Shown: positions 1 through 15,112, counted from the first letter of the stretch. The stretch is 64,000 nt of DNA from Lasiodiplodia sp. COLG20 (GCA_009801085.1 VNWV01000008.1:806001-870000), one strand, 5' to 3'. Program-made: numbers and translations. Notes: generated by a model from the sequence alone, not told the origin.

Positions 1-214
1 GCACCGCTGGCCCGCCGTTAAAGCTGGCCGGGGGGGCTGAATGTGCGGGGGAGACGGAAATTGGCGCTGGAGGGGCAGCTTCACTGGCCCTGCCGAAACC
101 CCGAGCCTCAATTCCTTGTTTTTCCTTCGCTTGCGCCAAAACGCGGCTCTTGACTTCGGCGAAGAGGCGGGCGAATGAGACGTCGAGCTTGGAGGAGTCG
201 TCTTCGATCTTCAT
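1..214 (-). CDS. Unknown protein, N-terminal part only (runs off left edge)
   Basis: A frame on the minus strand is open from an ATG at 214 to the window edge, about 71 codons. It begins MKIEDDSSKLDVSFARLF, followed by a charged helix-like stretch and then an Ala/Pro/Ser-rich stretch. Another in-frame ATG lies at 262, and a CAG just downstream of it could be a splice acceptor, so the true first codon is uncertain. The frame is closed upstream by TGA near 400. The composition (acidic start, helical middle, low-complexity Pro/Ala) looks like real protein, but I recognise no domain and assign no function. The rest of the gene lies outside the window. Confidence 0.4.
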   Translation of the reverse strand, partial: MKIEDDSSKLDVSFARLFAEVKSRVLAQAKEKQGIEARGFGRASEAAPPAPISVSPAHSAPPASFNGGPAV

Positions 215-3213
<2,999 letters not shown>

Positions 3214-3410
3214 ACATTGTAGGAAGCCTCTTGTGTGAGATGTTGTAAATGAAATTCGAAATTCGTATTCACATGATTACCCCAACTTTCCACAGAAACG
3301 GTGTGACAAAACTGACGCCGTGCTATCGTGAATGTTTACAGTTTTTTTTTTGTGTTCTTTATACAACATGTACTCACCGGTATGGCGCTTTAATCCACCA
3401 CTTTCGGATC

Positions 3411-5044
3411 TCAATGACCGAAATACCTCTTCTCGACCCATCTTTCCTCGTAATCATCGACCAAGCGTCCGACCACTACGCGGATATCCGGGAAGACATG
3501 TGTTAGCCTTCCTACGCCCAGCTTGCCGGCCATGTAAGTGACGAAGACGATATTCTTTTCCGGAACGCCATGGTCAACCAAGATCTTCACAGCCATGAGA
3601 GCTGCACCGCCGCTTGACATTTGCGAGTCCATAAGCAGGACGCGCTCATGTTTTTCGATGTCCTTCGGGAGCGCCCTGTAATGCAGTTCTGGTTCTCCGG
3701 TGCGATGGTTGGTCTGGATGAGGATCCTTCCATTCCTTGAATCAGGAAGTACCCTTCTGAAAGCCCTCTCCAGTGCGCTGCCACCACGGAGGATGGTCAC
3801 TGCGCTAGTCTCGCCAGTGGGCTTCAGACCTCGGTAAATCGTGTTCATAGGCGTCGTGACATCGACTACGTCGAAGTGCATGCAGACAAGAGACTCTTCG
3901 ATCAGCAGAGCGCCAATGCGATCAAAGTAGAAGATGAAGTTCTCGCGATCAAGACTTGGGTTGATCAGAAGAGTGTGAATGGCCCTGTTTTGCCTTGTCT
4001 CTGGAAGAACAATGACGTTGGATGACAGAGAACTTTCCTCTGCGAGCTTACCCAGACGCATGAGCTCGGCTTGGTGCATCCTCGACTTCAGCGTGAGAAT
4101 CTTGTGAATGCGGTCGGTGACCATCGAAATAGCAACCTTGTTCTCAACGCCACGTGGGACAATAAGGTCTGTGCAAGTCAGATGTCGAACTTTGCTTCGC
4201 CGTGTCTAGATGTGCACTTACCTGCAACCTCTCGCTGAGGTGCAACATATCTGTGAAAGTTGGGCTTCACAAACAAGAACCACTGCTTGATACAGCCTTC
4301 GATGTCACGGCCACGACTCTTGACATCGCGCACAACTAACGGGCATATGGTTAGAAGGGTCGTGATCGCAAGTTCACGGAGACTTACGTCGTCGGGAAAG
4401 ACACAGGTCGGGCTCGGCGTCCGCAAAAATCTGTGGAAGTCAATATTTGAACTGTCACATGATATCACGCGGCGACTGACCTTTAGGTCGAGCAAATCCA
4501 ACACGCGCTGATCGTGCAAGCCGAAAATTCCCTCGAGAATGAGGACGTGTGGCGAGTAAATGGTGGTTGTTTTCTCTTCGCGGTTATGCTTGGAGAAGGA
4601 ATACACTGGAACTTCTACCTTTTTACTTTTCGGACGTCAGTTTGCCTCTTGCTGGAGGAATTTGGGACGGCCGAGATAAGAGCAAAAGCGCGGGCCTACA
4701 TGTCTTACCCCTGCTTAATGTCGCGCAACACCTCTACAAGGAGATCAAAATCGATGGCTTCGGGTGCATCGAAGTCATATTCGTTTCTGAAAGCCTTGGC
4801 CGACTGCTCTGGGGTCAACGGCTTGTAGAATGAGTCCTGGGGAGCAATCGGGTAAGCAGGCGGGCGAGGTGGAGGGGGTGCAGTCTAAGCCCACCATGGA
4901 CAGGATCACGACCCATGGCAGGTTCAGGGCGGAGATGATCGCCAGGGAGAGGGTCGTCTTTCCTGAACCGGAACTACCAGCCACGCCGATGAGGCTGGTG
5001 TTCGCCCATGGTGGGGAATAATGGGCCCTCTGGGCGGTGCTCAT
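3411..5044 (-). CDS. URK1: Uridine kinase with C-terminal UPRT-like domain
   Basis: Pyrimidine-salvage kinase phosphorylating uridine and cytidine, 445 aa predicted. Exons (minus) are 5044-4895, 4836-4709, 4625-4481, 4430-4388, 4335-4222 and 4168-3411; the five introns are about 50-83 bp. Walker A GSSGSGKT is at residues 23-30, followed by the kinase motif VVILSMDSFYKP, which is split by intron 1. The segment LVRDVKSRGRDIEGCIKQW is the typical nucleoside-kinase lid region. From about residue 209 the protein continues into a uracil phosphoribosyltransferase-like domain with a PRPP-loop-like VLLMDSQMSSGGAA (370-383), the usual architecture of fungal Urk1 and human UCKL1. The start at MSTAQRAH is chosen as the first ATG before the conserved HYSPPW segment. 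Upstream is open in frame, and a CACAG just before the ATG leaves a possible extra 5' exon. Confidence 0.9.
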
Positions 5045-5420
5045 TCTGTGTGTTGGGCTTGGGAGTAGGATGAGGCGGTCTAAAAGCACATGGTGGAGGA
5101 GGGAAGATATACGAAATAGGCGAGCTGCGATAGGGTCCTGCACCCTGGCTGCGCAATGACTAAAAATGTTCGCGGTGGATTGGAGGATGTGGTCCAAGCC
5201 CGGGGAATAGGGCGGTGCCGAGCGCGCACGTGACTGCCCTCGGCAGAGGCTTTTCTCCTTCGTGACTTCCCACATCGCTCTTCCTCTCCCAACAACTACC
5301 TCATCCCACCTCCACCACCCCTCTTCGCTCGCTGCTCACTGCCGCTGTCTTTCGCGTCAGGACAGCGCGGAGATGACCGATGGACATGCGATAGACTGAG
5401 GATTTCTTATCTGCAGCACA
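5045..5420. promoter_or_regulatory. Shared divergent promoter region URK1 / GID8
   Basis: About 375 bp between two head-to-head start codons, so both promoters must lie here. It is rich in pyrimidine tracts toward the GID8 side. No TATA box is obvious. Assignment rests on gene orientation alone. Confidence 0.5.
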
Positions 5421-6625
5421 ATGGTATGTACGGCCCCCCGCTCTCACCGGCCTTGTTCGGCTTCTGACGTGCGCAGAGCTCCTCCACGGTGGTCTCGACG
5501 GCTACGCCGAGACCGACTCATAGCTTCCACCGTCGCGTCGACGAGATCAAGCCCTCCAAGTCGTACGTATGCCTTTGCCGCGCCTGCACCACCTACTCTG
5601 CCTACCCCGCCCGCCAATTCCATGATGTGTTAATATCAAGTTGGGAATCTCTCCGAAAACCAATGTGGAGAATAAATTTACTTGTTTCTGATCCTGCTCT
5701 CATTCCACACGCTGCGATGGACCTGGGCGAGTCTTCGGGTGCTGACTTGCGCTGTACAGAGACATCAACCATGTCATCATGGACTACCTTGTCAGCGAGG
5801 GCTATCCCATGGCGGCGAAGCGATTCGCGCTTGAGGCCAACATCCCACACAGTGCCGAACCGCAATCGATACAGGAGCGCGTTGATATCAGGAATGCTAT
5901 TCATGCGGGGAACATTGAGTCGGCCATCCACAAGATCAACGATCTCAACCCTCAGGTTAGTACACCCCTCACCACCTTTCCCCTTTGCAATGATTATTGA
6001 AGTATCATGCACCACGCATAACCACCTCTGGGTGTTGATGATAAAACAAACCTTCAGTCCTCAGTATGACATGCAACTCATAACATTCACGTCGCAATAC
6101 ATGAAGCCTTGTCAAAGACATTGCTAACTGACGCAGATCCTCGATCACGATCCAGCCCTGCATTTCGCACTCCTCCGCCTGCAACTGATTGAGTTGATTC
6201 GGAAGTGCATGTCGAGCCCGAACGCCGACATCACACCGGCGCTCACGTTCGCAACGTCGGAGCTAGCGCCGCGTGCTCCAACGAACCAGGAATTTCTTGA
6301 AGATCTCGAACGCACTATGGCGCTTCTGATATTTCCTCCTGAGAACCTGGCGCCGCCGCTCAAGCAGTTGCTCGATCCCTCACTTCGGCAAACGGTTGCA
6401 ACAAGGGTCAACGAAGCCATTCTGGCCAGCCAAGGTGCCAACCGCGAGGCTCGTATCAAACAGCTCGTTAGGTTGCGTGCGTGGTCGGAGAACAAGGCCA
6501 AGGAGGCACGCAAGCATATTCCAGCAAATCTGAGCTTGGGGCTGGACTCCGAGAAGACAGCCGACGATGATGATGACGAAATAATGAACAACGGTAATGG
6601 AGAAGCGGATGCGATGAGGGACTAA
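5421..6625 (+). CDS. GID8: GID/CTLH ubiquitin ligase subunit (LisH-CTLH protein)
   Basis: Predicted 257-aa scaffold subunit of the GID/CTLH E3 ubiquitin ligase, which in yeast degrades gluconeogenic enzymes. Exons are 5421-5423, 5477-5562, 5760-5955 and 6137-6625. The first coding exon is only the ATG, followed immediately by GTATGT; splicing gives MSSSTVVSTA. A LisH motif occupies about residues 31-63 (DINHVIMDYLVSEGYPMAAK), followed by CTLH (about 66-124) and CRA-type helices up to about 220. The C-terminus is acidic (DDDDDE). Length is close to human GID8 (228 aa) and shorter than yeast Gid8 (455 aa). The later introns (197 and 181 bp) are long for this locus. The order LisH, CTLH, CRA without RING or SPRY argues for GID8 rather than GID1, GID2 or GID9. 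Confidence 0.88.
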
Positions 6626-7180
6626 ACTACTTTTGTCCCATAGTCCCTCTTGCTCAAGGATTCTAGCATGGTGTTGGTCCATGGTGACGGCGTTGATACT
6701 CTGGCGTTTTTCGGTCCGGTATGGGAATGGGAACGGCTTCTGGGATGACTACTGGGTCGGCTGGCATGGGCGTCTAGTAGATTGCCCTGTATCATTTATA
6801 TGTCCTTGGACCGCCACACAATCCTCAAAGGTCAAGGAATTAATTAAGATACCCATTCATAAGCTTTCAAGCTTACGTCTTTACATCTCGATACAACATT
6901 GCTTACTTCGCGACCAAAATTGACCGCCCTGGTCTCGTGAATTGCCGACCTCGGGCGATGCGCCGTTTACGCAGATGGAGTGAAGCCTTCATGACGGTGT
7001 CTCAAAAATTGAAAAGCAAGCGACAGAGCGTCTTATTTACTATACGTGGTGTTCTTCCCCGTTCTTCCATCAAAGCGTTGCAACGTGTTGCGCCCTCAAT
7101 GCTCCGTGATATCTCATGCAGCCAGAAGCCACTCTTAACGCCATGAAAACATAATATCTCTTGCCGACTGTGTACACACA
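6626..7180. other. Convergent intergenic region GID8 / PPG1
   Basis: About 555 bp between two converging stop codons, presumably holding both 3' untranslated regions and polyadenylation sites. No gene is supported. Confidence 0.5.
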
Positions 7181-8261
7181 CTACAAAAAATATTCGGTCT
7201 GCACCTCCTTCCCTTGCTGCTGCTGCTGCTGCTCGGCTCTGTGCACATCGTTCTCGGGCGCGGCGTCGAAGACGTTGAAGAAGCGCTCGCCGGTGTCGCT
7301 GACCTCGAGCACGCTGGCCATGTTGCCGCAGCGGTAGCAGTAGTTGGGGGCGCTCCAGACGGTGCTGAGGCGGTCGTCGTACAGGACCTGGTAGCCCTCC
7401 TGGCACAGCTGGTGGGCGCGCAGGATGTGCGACATGTTGTTGACCTCGAGGAACTTCTTGACGACCTGGGCGCCGAAGGTGTAGCCGGCGCCGCGGGGGC
7501 TGAGGCTGAACTCGTCGCGCTCGCTGTCCGGGTCGCTCCAGACGAGGTCGGCCATGGGGCCCTCGTGGGGGATCTCGCGGAAGCGGTCGATGATCTTGAT
7601 CTGGTCGATGGAGTGGATGCTGGGCGACAGGCCGCCGTGCACGCAGAAGATCTGGTTGTTGATGACGACCGACAGCGTCAGGAAGTCGAACATGTCGGTG
7701 AAGTAGTGCCACACGTTGGCGTTGCCGTACTTGCGCGAGCACTCGGTGTAGAAGCCGTACGACTGCGTCACGCCGCGCGACTCGTGGTTGCCGCGGATCA
7801 GGTGCACGCGGTGCGGGTAGCGCAGCTTGAGGCATACGAGGAGCGAGATGGTCTCGACGCTGAAGAGGCCGCGGTCGACGTAGTCGCCTGGATACAGTCA
7901 GCACGGCGGCCAGGAAGTCGCGGCCAGCGGGGCACGCACCAAGGAAGAGGTAGTTCGTGTCCGGGCAAAAACCGCCAATTCTGAATATTTCTATCATGTC
8001 AAAGAACTGGCCGTGGATGTCGCCAACGACGGTGACGGGGGCGTCAATGTGCACGACATTGCTCTCCTTCATCAGGAGCTCTTTTGCCTTGGCGCATATT
8101 GCCTCGATGACCGAGTCGGCGAGAAGTTCTTTTTTGTAGAGGCGAGCAATGCACTCATCGAGGTCGACGGTGGCTGCGACGAGGCGGGGTCAGCCCATTG
8201 ACGGAGCAGGCGGTGGTCGGAGCGCGGCGACAGGCAGGAGCTTACCCGGGAGGCCTGGCAT
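7181..8261 (-). CDS. PPG1: PP2A-like serine/threonine phosphatase Ppg1
   Basis: Metallophosphatase catalytic subunit, 318 aa. Exons (minus) are 8261-8246, 8173-7940 and 7887-7181; introns are 72 and 52 bp. Metal-binding motifs GDIHG (56-60), GDYVDRG (84-90) and GNHES (116-120) are intact, as is [14 protein letters not shown]1-specific wording such as [22 protein letters not shown] and [11 protein letters not shown] separates it from PP2A, PP4 and PP6. It ends in the PP2A-family YFL tail, the site for C-terminal carboxymethylation in relatives. A short poly-Gln run lies just before the tail; the C-terminal region is much shorter than in yeast Ppg1. In yeast, Ppg1 works with the Far complex in mitophagy control and glycogen metabolism; the same role is inferred here. 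The first exon encodes only MPGLP. Confidence 0.92.
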
Positions 8262-9014
8262 GATGGAGGGCGCGGAGGAGGGCGCGCGCGGAACGGGCTC
8301 AGGCGTCTAGGAGGCAGGAAGAAGCAGCATTCGCGGGGGCGGCGGAAGCATTCTGGCGGGGGTATCAGGAGGGCATGGCCGCGCTGGGGCGGCGGGCGCT
8401 GGACGTGTTGATGTGAAAGCAGCAGCTCAAAAGAACACAAGGCTAAGCTCAGGTAAGCTAAGGTTGCAGCGCGCGCACGTGACCGTCTCCAAAGTTTCCC
8501 GTTGCGCGGCCTCCATCGCTCAACGGCCACCATCTCCAGCGGCTCTCTTAGCTCGCTCGGCCTCTTTCGAGAAGCTCCCTCGGCCCCCGCCCGCTGCGCA
8601 GCTTTCCATGTCTTCCGCCGCACGGCCGCCGCGCAATTGTCGTCAATTCCCGATTGATACCGGCGACCAACCCCTGCTCTGTTGGACTTCCTTCCCTCTT
8701 GAGCGCTGCTTGGATTTCCCGTTCTCTCGCCTCCCAGTCTGCTCTTCATCTCCCGCATTGATCCACGCTTCTCCTGCCCTCTGCAATTCGCTCTTTTGCT
8801 CGCCCGCCTGCACCGCGATGCGGTAGCTCTGGAAAGCATCGTCATTTTCGTCTCTCGCCTCGTGTGCGTTCTCCAGCGCTGCATCAGCCCGCACGTCGCA
8901 TCGCCGAGGCCATCGAGCATCAACGACCCTCCCACACCTCGCCTGCGGCCGTTTTTATCCATCGGCCCAGCAATCGGGCCTATCATCGACACAGCTACTC
9001 TGAGCGCCGCCAAC
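8262..9014. promoter_or_regulatory. Divergent promoter region PPG1 / Pro-Gln-rich protein gene
   Basis: About 750 bp between two head-to-head genes. The right half is strongly pyrimidine-rich on the plus strand, as in many fungal leaders. A long minus-strand frame crosses it but has no protein-like character. Confidence 0.45.
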
Positions 9015-11054
9015 ATGTCCTGGAGCGCTCCATCGTCCGGGGGCGCTCCTGCATATCAGCCAGCTCCAGCATACGCCCAGCAACACTATCCTCAGCAGCA
9101 AGCATACGGCCAGCCCCCGTATACCCAGCCCCCCTACCAGCAGAGCGCCCCGCCCTCCTCCCAGTCATCAAGGTAAGTGTTTTTGTTGAGTCTACTGGAG
9201 ATTCTTCGGCACTTGTGCGACTGTTCGCGCATGCTTTCACTCTCAATCAGTTCTTTAATTTCGCCAAATTTTTTCTCCTCCCTACTGATAATATTGAAGT
9301 GCTCCGACCACCTATCCCCCCAAGCGTAAAGGTAACCCCGTAATCACCCGCTATCCTCCGCCTCCGGGCTATCGGCCACCTCCGCCGCCCTCAGGCCAGC
9401 CTCCCTACGGACAAGGCCAGTATCCCCAGCCCAACTATCAGCAGCAACCCCAGGGCTATCCTCCCCAATCCTACCCGCAAGGTTATGCCGGGTACCAGCA
9501 ACCGTCCCAAGGTTACCAGCCGCCATGGCAGCCGCCGCCAGGTTACCCTCCACCTCAAGGCTATCAGCAGCAAGGGTATCAACAGCCACCTCCACCGCCA
9601 CCACCTGATGCATCCAGTCCATCAACCGCTTATCCACCCAATGGATTTCAACAGTCTCCGACCTTTCCACCCAGCAGCCAATCTGGATCCTATCCTCCGC
9701 CTGAGTCGGCCATCTCTCCTACAACAACCGCACCACCACTGAACCTTGGTTCGCCACCAAACCAAAATTCACGGCCCTCAAAATCTCGTCGAAACACTCG
9801 CACTGCAAGTATAGCCCCTACCGAAGTTCCAGAGTCTCATAAGCTCTACCAATCCGAGGCGTACACGATCAACCTCGGGTTGGACGAATGGGATCAAACC
9901 GATTTCGACGGTGCCATCTGGCCGAAGGCAAACGAGCCCGTCGACTCGAATTTCAGTCTTGGTGTCATCATATGGCATCCTGCGAATGAGACGACTCGTG
10001 CGATTTCATCCGACTTCGTGTCAGCCGAAGAGAGAGCAGCAAAGCCCCCTCTGCCCAAGATCGGCAACGGAGATTCTGTTTCTGAATACTTTGGTCCTGA
10101 AAATGCCCACGAAGCGTTTTTGAACGTTCGCCAAACCGATGAGTGGGACTCGATAAGACATGATTCAATCTTCTATGAGTTCCCCAGAACGTCGGACATT
10201 GTGGCATTGGAGGATGTTCTTGCGAATAGAGATCGACCCGACCCTGAAGGGGAGAACCCTTACCCAAACATCCATGAACTTCAGGAAAGAAAACAACGCC
10301 AAGGGTCTGCTTGGAATGTTATGGACAACCTTGAGCAAGCATTGTCATCTGAGCAAGCGGAGGACGGCGGTTCACGAAAACAATCTCGCGTTGACCAATC
10401 AACGCCACCTCCTCTTCCCGCTTCACGAGACGATGCCCAGGAAGCATTGCTAGCGTCATTGGGCGTGACAGGTTCCCCGAAACCAGTCACTCAGATGCCT
10501 ACTCCAACTTTCCTGCCACCGAAACCGCCCAAACCCAGCGCACGAAAAGGCAGTGATCATGATCGGTAAGCTATCTATACATTTCCTATCCGACGAAGGC
10601 TGACGAGTTCAGGCCGAATGATGAACATCTCCCGAAACGTCCATCCACTGACAGCAATGGATACAGCTCGCATGGTCCACAGAACCAACAATCTCCGTCC
10701 TTTGAACCTTGGAGGGCGGACCACACACCAGCAAAGAACGGCGACAGACGTCAAAGCCCAGCCAGGTCTGAAAATAGCCAGCATACTGCTACTGGGTCGG
10801 ATTTCCACATGGAGGACAATGACACGTCCGCCACAAATGCCCCAGCTCCGCAAAGGCCGTCGAGACCGACTAGAGCTGATAGTAGTGCCGGGAGAAAACG
10901 AAGCTACGAGGAAACGGAATCTCCTCAACGGCAAGCGGATGACACGCAGCGTTTCAAGAGGCGACAGCCAGTTGTTGCTGCTGCTTATGGGTATGCAATG
11001 ATAGCCTATCAAAAGGTGTTTGTGCGGACGTTAACTTGATAAAGTCGACGATAG
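9015..11054 (+). CDS. Unknown Pro/Gln/Tyr-rich protein
   Basis: Predicted 603-aa protein. Exons are 9015-9172, 9300-10565, 10613-10990 and 11045-11054. Residues 1 to about 190 are low complexity, built from Pro, Gln, Tyr and Gly with repeated GY[PQ]xP-like units, resembling prion-like or condensate-forming regions. The middle (from SHKLYQSEAYTINLGLDEWD) looks folded and is rich in acidic and aromatic residues. The C-terminus carries basic clusters (GRKRSYEE, RFKRRQ) that could act as a bipartite nuclear signal. The last 54-bp intron leaves a 10-nt exon that completes the end AAAYGRR. Alternative 3' acceptors further downstream would extend the protein by 10-15 residues, so the end is tentative. 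I recognise no named family; an RNA- or nucleus-related role is only a guess from composition. Confidence 0.7.
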
Positions 11055-12417
11055 TTCTAAAGTCGATCCCGATAGTCCGGTTGACACGTCAGCTGGCAAT
11101 ATTTCCAAAAGCAACGCAAAAAGCTAAATCGTTTAATTTTGCGCATGTTCTGGCAGGCGTTTGGGCCAGCCATATGGAAGCCGCAGACAACGACACTAGG
11201 AAGCCTCGACTATGACTTCGTAAGCCAATACTCACACTGATCCGACGTTTGCTCTGTGCCTTAGCTAATTCTGTCTTTTGAAATCAAGAGTTAACGCGGT
11301 TGTTATTTCCTATTGGATATGAGAACGCTTCCGCATTTTCTACTTTTACTCCTCGCCGTCATCCGCCATCTTCTGCTTTCCGGGCTGGAAGCATTATGAC
11401 TCATGGGTGTGATGAATAACCGCGAGCTGCCTTTCATCTGATGCCTTGGCGTTATCCGGGATTTTATTGGGCCCTGTCTTCCTTCTCACCATCTTTGTTG
11501 ATGTTCTTCACTTACTTGGCCGCCTTGTATTGCTGGGCCATCCCTCGCACCCGGTTATCAGAGCTAAAAAGTCTTTCTTAAGGGGGTAGAGGTTATCTTT
11601 CAAGCCCCTCCAAAACTGCATGGTTTCAGGAGTTACGAGACAAACGGATTTTGGGAACGCGTCGTCCTTTTTGATTCTTCCCGCGTCTGGATCCACAGTT
11701 TTTCCATTCTTCCTTCGTCTGAATCTTCCTCCAAAAGCCCTCTTTTCTACCGCGTTTCTTGGAAAATATTCTTATCCTCTTCATCCTTCTTACGTCAGGT
11801 TCGTATTAGAGATAATATCCTTATCCTCTCTTCCGAGTCTTCTTTCCTCAGGGTTCAAAGACGACTGGTGATGACGTATTGCTTGCACTTACACACGAAC
11901 CTTTTCCCCTGCACACACTACACGTCTGCTTGCAGAACACCCCTTCCTCTACTTTCTCATTCCGCATACACTCCACGTTTTTCAAATTCAATACGTCGTC
12001 AGCTGTCGTCGCAAAAGCAGTCAGCGCAGAAAAGCGAATCAAGAAAAGTCGTCGCACGTATCAGTCAGTAGTCGTCTTCGTTCATCAAAATCTTCATGCT
12101 ACAGTCACAACTTCTCTTTCAATTAGTCAAGCCCTCTCTTCTGTTTCCACAGTTACAACAAGGCCCTCCGTCCGGAACGGCGAAAAGGTAACGCGAACGA
12201 TGACGGGTAAGTATCAGTCAGATGGTCAAGGAGAGATCAACCGAGCAATCCGAGGTGTTACGAGCAAAGGAAGGATGCCAGAGGCAGGGAGGAGGCGCTT
12301 CCCAATCATCAGATACCAAAGAAGCGCAGAAGGGGGGGAGGGAAGAAACGGTACGTGTTCGCAAAATTTCCTATTTCATTTCTGGTCTTTCTTTTCATGA
12401 ATTACATCGTTGTTTTC
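11055..12417. other. Intergenic region, no gene supported
   Basis: About 1.36 kb between converging genes. Frames of up to about 170 codons exist on the plus strand around 11880-12400, but their composition is unlike protein and no splice structure or motif supports them. T/C-rich tracts are common. It presumably holds two 3' UTRs. Confidence 0.45.
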
Positions 12418-15112
12418 TCATTTCACCAAGCGCCCCCTTTCCCCCTCTTCCTCGCTTTCCGTCTCTTCTTCCGTCTCGTCTTCTTCATCGTCGTCTTCTT
12501 CCTCATCCGTTTCTTCCTCCTCGCTATCGTCATCCTCTTCACTTTCCTCTTCATCTTCATCGTCATCTTCGTCCTCGTCTTCCGCCAGCCAGTCGTCCAG
12601 CGTCTTCTCCTTGACTCCATTCTGCTTCCCCACTCCCCCAATCCCTCCTCCAACCCCAAACCCACCCGTCTCCTTGACCGCGCGATCCAGCGCCTCGCCC
12701 GCAGGCACAACCTTCGCCGGCACGACGGATTCGCCGCTGTACCCGCCGCTGTACTCGGCCGCCGCGCCGACCTTCTCCTCGCGGAGCCGCGGGTCGGGCT
12801 CCTCGCCCTCACGCACCCAGTCCGGGAGCAGCGCCTCGCCGCCGCGTAGGCCGGTGCCAACGACGCCGCCCTCGTCGCCGATGACGAGGCTCGCGGAGCC
12901 GAGGGTGTAGCTCGCGCGCGACTCGGACGGCGAGGGGGCGTGCGGGACGGGCTTGGGGGCGAGGAGGAGGAGGGCGGCGAGCTCGGTCGACGAGGGCACG
13001 GCGAGGAGGGTGCGGTAGAGACGGGCGCGGTCGCGCAGGTCGTACGACGTGTCGTAGCGGGTGAGGAGGAGGATGTGGTTGTAGAGGAGCGGGATGGGGT
13101 GGGCTTGCTGCTGTTGTTTTTGGTCTTCTTCTTCTGGCTGCGCGGGCGGCGCGTCGTTGTTGTATTCCCGGAAGCCGCCTTCTTCCTCGGGCAGCGCGAG
13201 GGGTGTAGTAGCGGGCTGCAGGTCGTCGTCGTCGGGCTTTTCTGCCGGCGCGGGCGGCGGATTGAGCAGCAGGTGTTGCAGGTACACCTTGGCGGCCAGC
13301 AGCAGGATCTGGAGCTTGCTCTCCTCGGCCTCGTTGGCGAAGCCTTTGGCCAGGATGCGGAGCACGTCGGCGGCGATGTTGTTGGCCGGATCCATGCCTG
13401 AGAACTCACCGACCAGCCAGATGATGCTGGCGCGCGCCGCCGGGCTGGCGGCCGTGTCGAGGTTCTTGGCCAGCCTGATTACGGTGCCGCGGTGCGCCTC
13501 CGGATCGCGCTGGATCAGGTGTCGGACCACCTCCAGCGCTTCTGCGACCAGGCGGGCGTCCGGCGAGGATACTTGGGACAGGAGTAGCCGCATGCAGCGT
13601 GCCGCGACTTTAGCATCTTGCGTGCGCTGCGCGCAGCGTCCTATCGCGCGGACGGCTTCGCGAACCAGCCCTGCGTCGTGGCCGCCGGTGAAGTGTGCGA
13701 GTTCCGCAAGGATGAGACTTTGAAGATGGTGGGGCGCATGCGGAAAGATCAAGGTAAGCATCTCGAGCTTGAGCCGCCATATTTGGGGCGCGTCGGTACT
13801 GCGTAGAAGCAGGTGCGAGGCGTAGCGTACAAACGGTTCCGGCCGCGCCATGCAGACGCGCACTGCGTTGTGCAGCGCGATCAACTGCACATCCGGTGAT
13901 GAGCGGAGAAGAGATACGAGCGGACCGACGGCGGCATCTAGGTAGGTTGGGGTGCCCAGGTGCAGGTAGCAGCGTGCAACGGCGACGATGACGGCAGAGT
14001 TGCGGGATTGAAGGAGCGGCGTCAGCGAGCGGAGGAGGAACTCCAGGTCCGCATCCAGCACCACTACCTCCTCCAATTCTGACGGATCCACGGGCTCTTC
14101 CTCCTCCTCGTCGCTGGATTCATCGTAGAATCCCTTGGTGGGTTTGGTCTTGCTGCCTCCATTGCTTTTCCTGACCCTCCGCGTCCGCCGGGGAAAGCAC
14201 TTGCGCGCGTAGATAGTCATAAGCCTTAGTGTAGCCAATTGCCCCCATTCATCCATGTCCACCAATTTCCGTATCAGGCCTCTGTAGTGTGGGTGAATCA
14301 AGTCTATCCGTTCCGGGCACACTTCGAGGAAGGCCGACACGGCGGCGCCGGCGACGTAGTACTGCTTGTCGCCCAGGAGTGTCGAAAGGTACTCTATCAG
14401 CTGCGGCAGGGTGTTGGGGTCCAGCCGGTAGCACTTGGGGATGGCGAGGGCGGCGGCCTTGCGCACGTACGGGCTCATGTCGCCGGCGCCCTTCTTGATG
14501 CCGAGCGACACGATCTGGCTGATAACGGGCACGCGGATGCCGGACATGACCCGCAGCGCGAGGGCGCGCACCTGAGGGCTCGAGTCGGAGAGGGACTTCT
14601 GGATGGTGTTGATTGAGAGGAGAGCTGTATCGGGCTCGGACTCGGCATGGTGCAGAAGGAAGATGTAGACCAGCTTCTTTATTTCGATGTTGGGGGACGC
14701 GATGTTCTTGATCACGGCGGAGAAGAAGGGCAGCGTGTGCTGGTTGTGGTACGCCATCTATAGTCGCGCAGCGGACCTATAGTCAGCCATTTGTTCCCTC
14801 TCATTCGGAGTCTTGTATGATGGTTGTGGGAGCGTAGGTAGAAGATGACGCACGGATATGACGCGCCGCAGGCCCTCCAGCACCTCGCGGTCATGGCGCG
14901 AATCGAGGAGCTTCTTGAGCTGGTCGGGGGGCAGCGGGCGAGTAGAGGTTCGGCGGACGGCGCTGGCATCGCGGGCGGCTTCGAGAGTCAGGTCGCGGGC
15001 TGTGTTGGGCGGAAAGCTGGTGTGAGCGGTGTTTGGAAGGCGGTAAAAGAAGCGTTGATCGGAGAGGCGTACCCGTCTCCAGCATGCTCGAGATCCTTGT
15101 CATGGACTCCAT
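12418..15112 (-). CDS. APL6: AP-3 adaptor complex beta subunit
   Basis: Large subunit of the AP-3 clathrin-type adaptor, which sorts cargo from Golgi/endosomes to the vacuole; 841 aa. Exons (minus) are 15112-15073, 14999-14854 and 14757-12418. It starts MESMTRISSMLETARDLTLE, and the adaptin HEAT/armadillo trunk follows with family segments LPFFSAVIKNIASPNIE, LALRVMSGIRVPVISQIV, SPYVRKAAALAIPK and GDKQYYVAGAAV. The C-terminus is an extremely acidic, Ser-rich tail (Asp/Glu/Ser runs, about 60 residues), typical of AP-3 beta. On the plus strand this tail appears as a pyrimidine-rich simple-sequence tract at about 12430-12600. No beta-appendage like that of animal AP-3 beta is obvious. Intron 2 could use two acceptors 16 nt apart; only the one directly before 14757 keeps the family frame. 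Confidence 0.92.

Noticed and set aside
8072..9016. 314-codon minus-strand frame between PPG1 and the Pro/Gln-rich gene
   Set aside because: Overlaps PPG1 exon sequence in another frame and a promoter region; Arg/Ser-rich random-looking translation.
11879..12400. 173-codon plus-strand frame
   Set aside because: Overlaps other random frames in a T/C-rich intergenic stretch; no recognisable feature.
12423..13409. 328-codon minus-strand frame inside APL6
   Set aside because: Alternative frame of the acidic Ser-rich AP-3 beta tail; the adaptin frame carries all family motifs.
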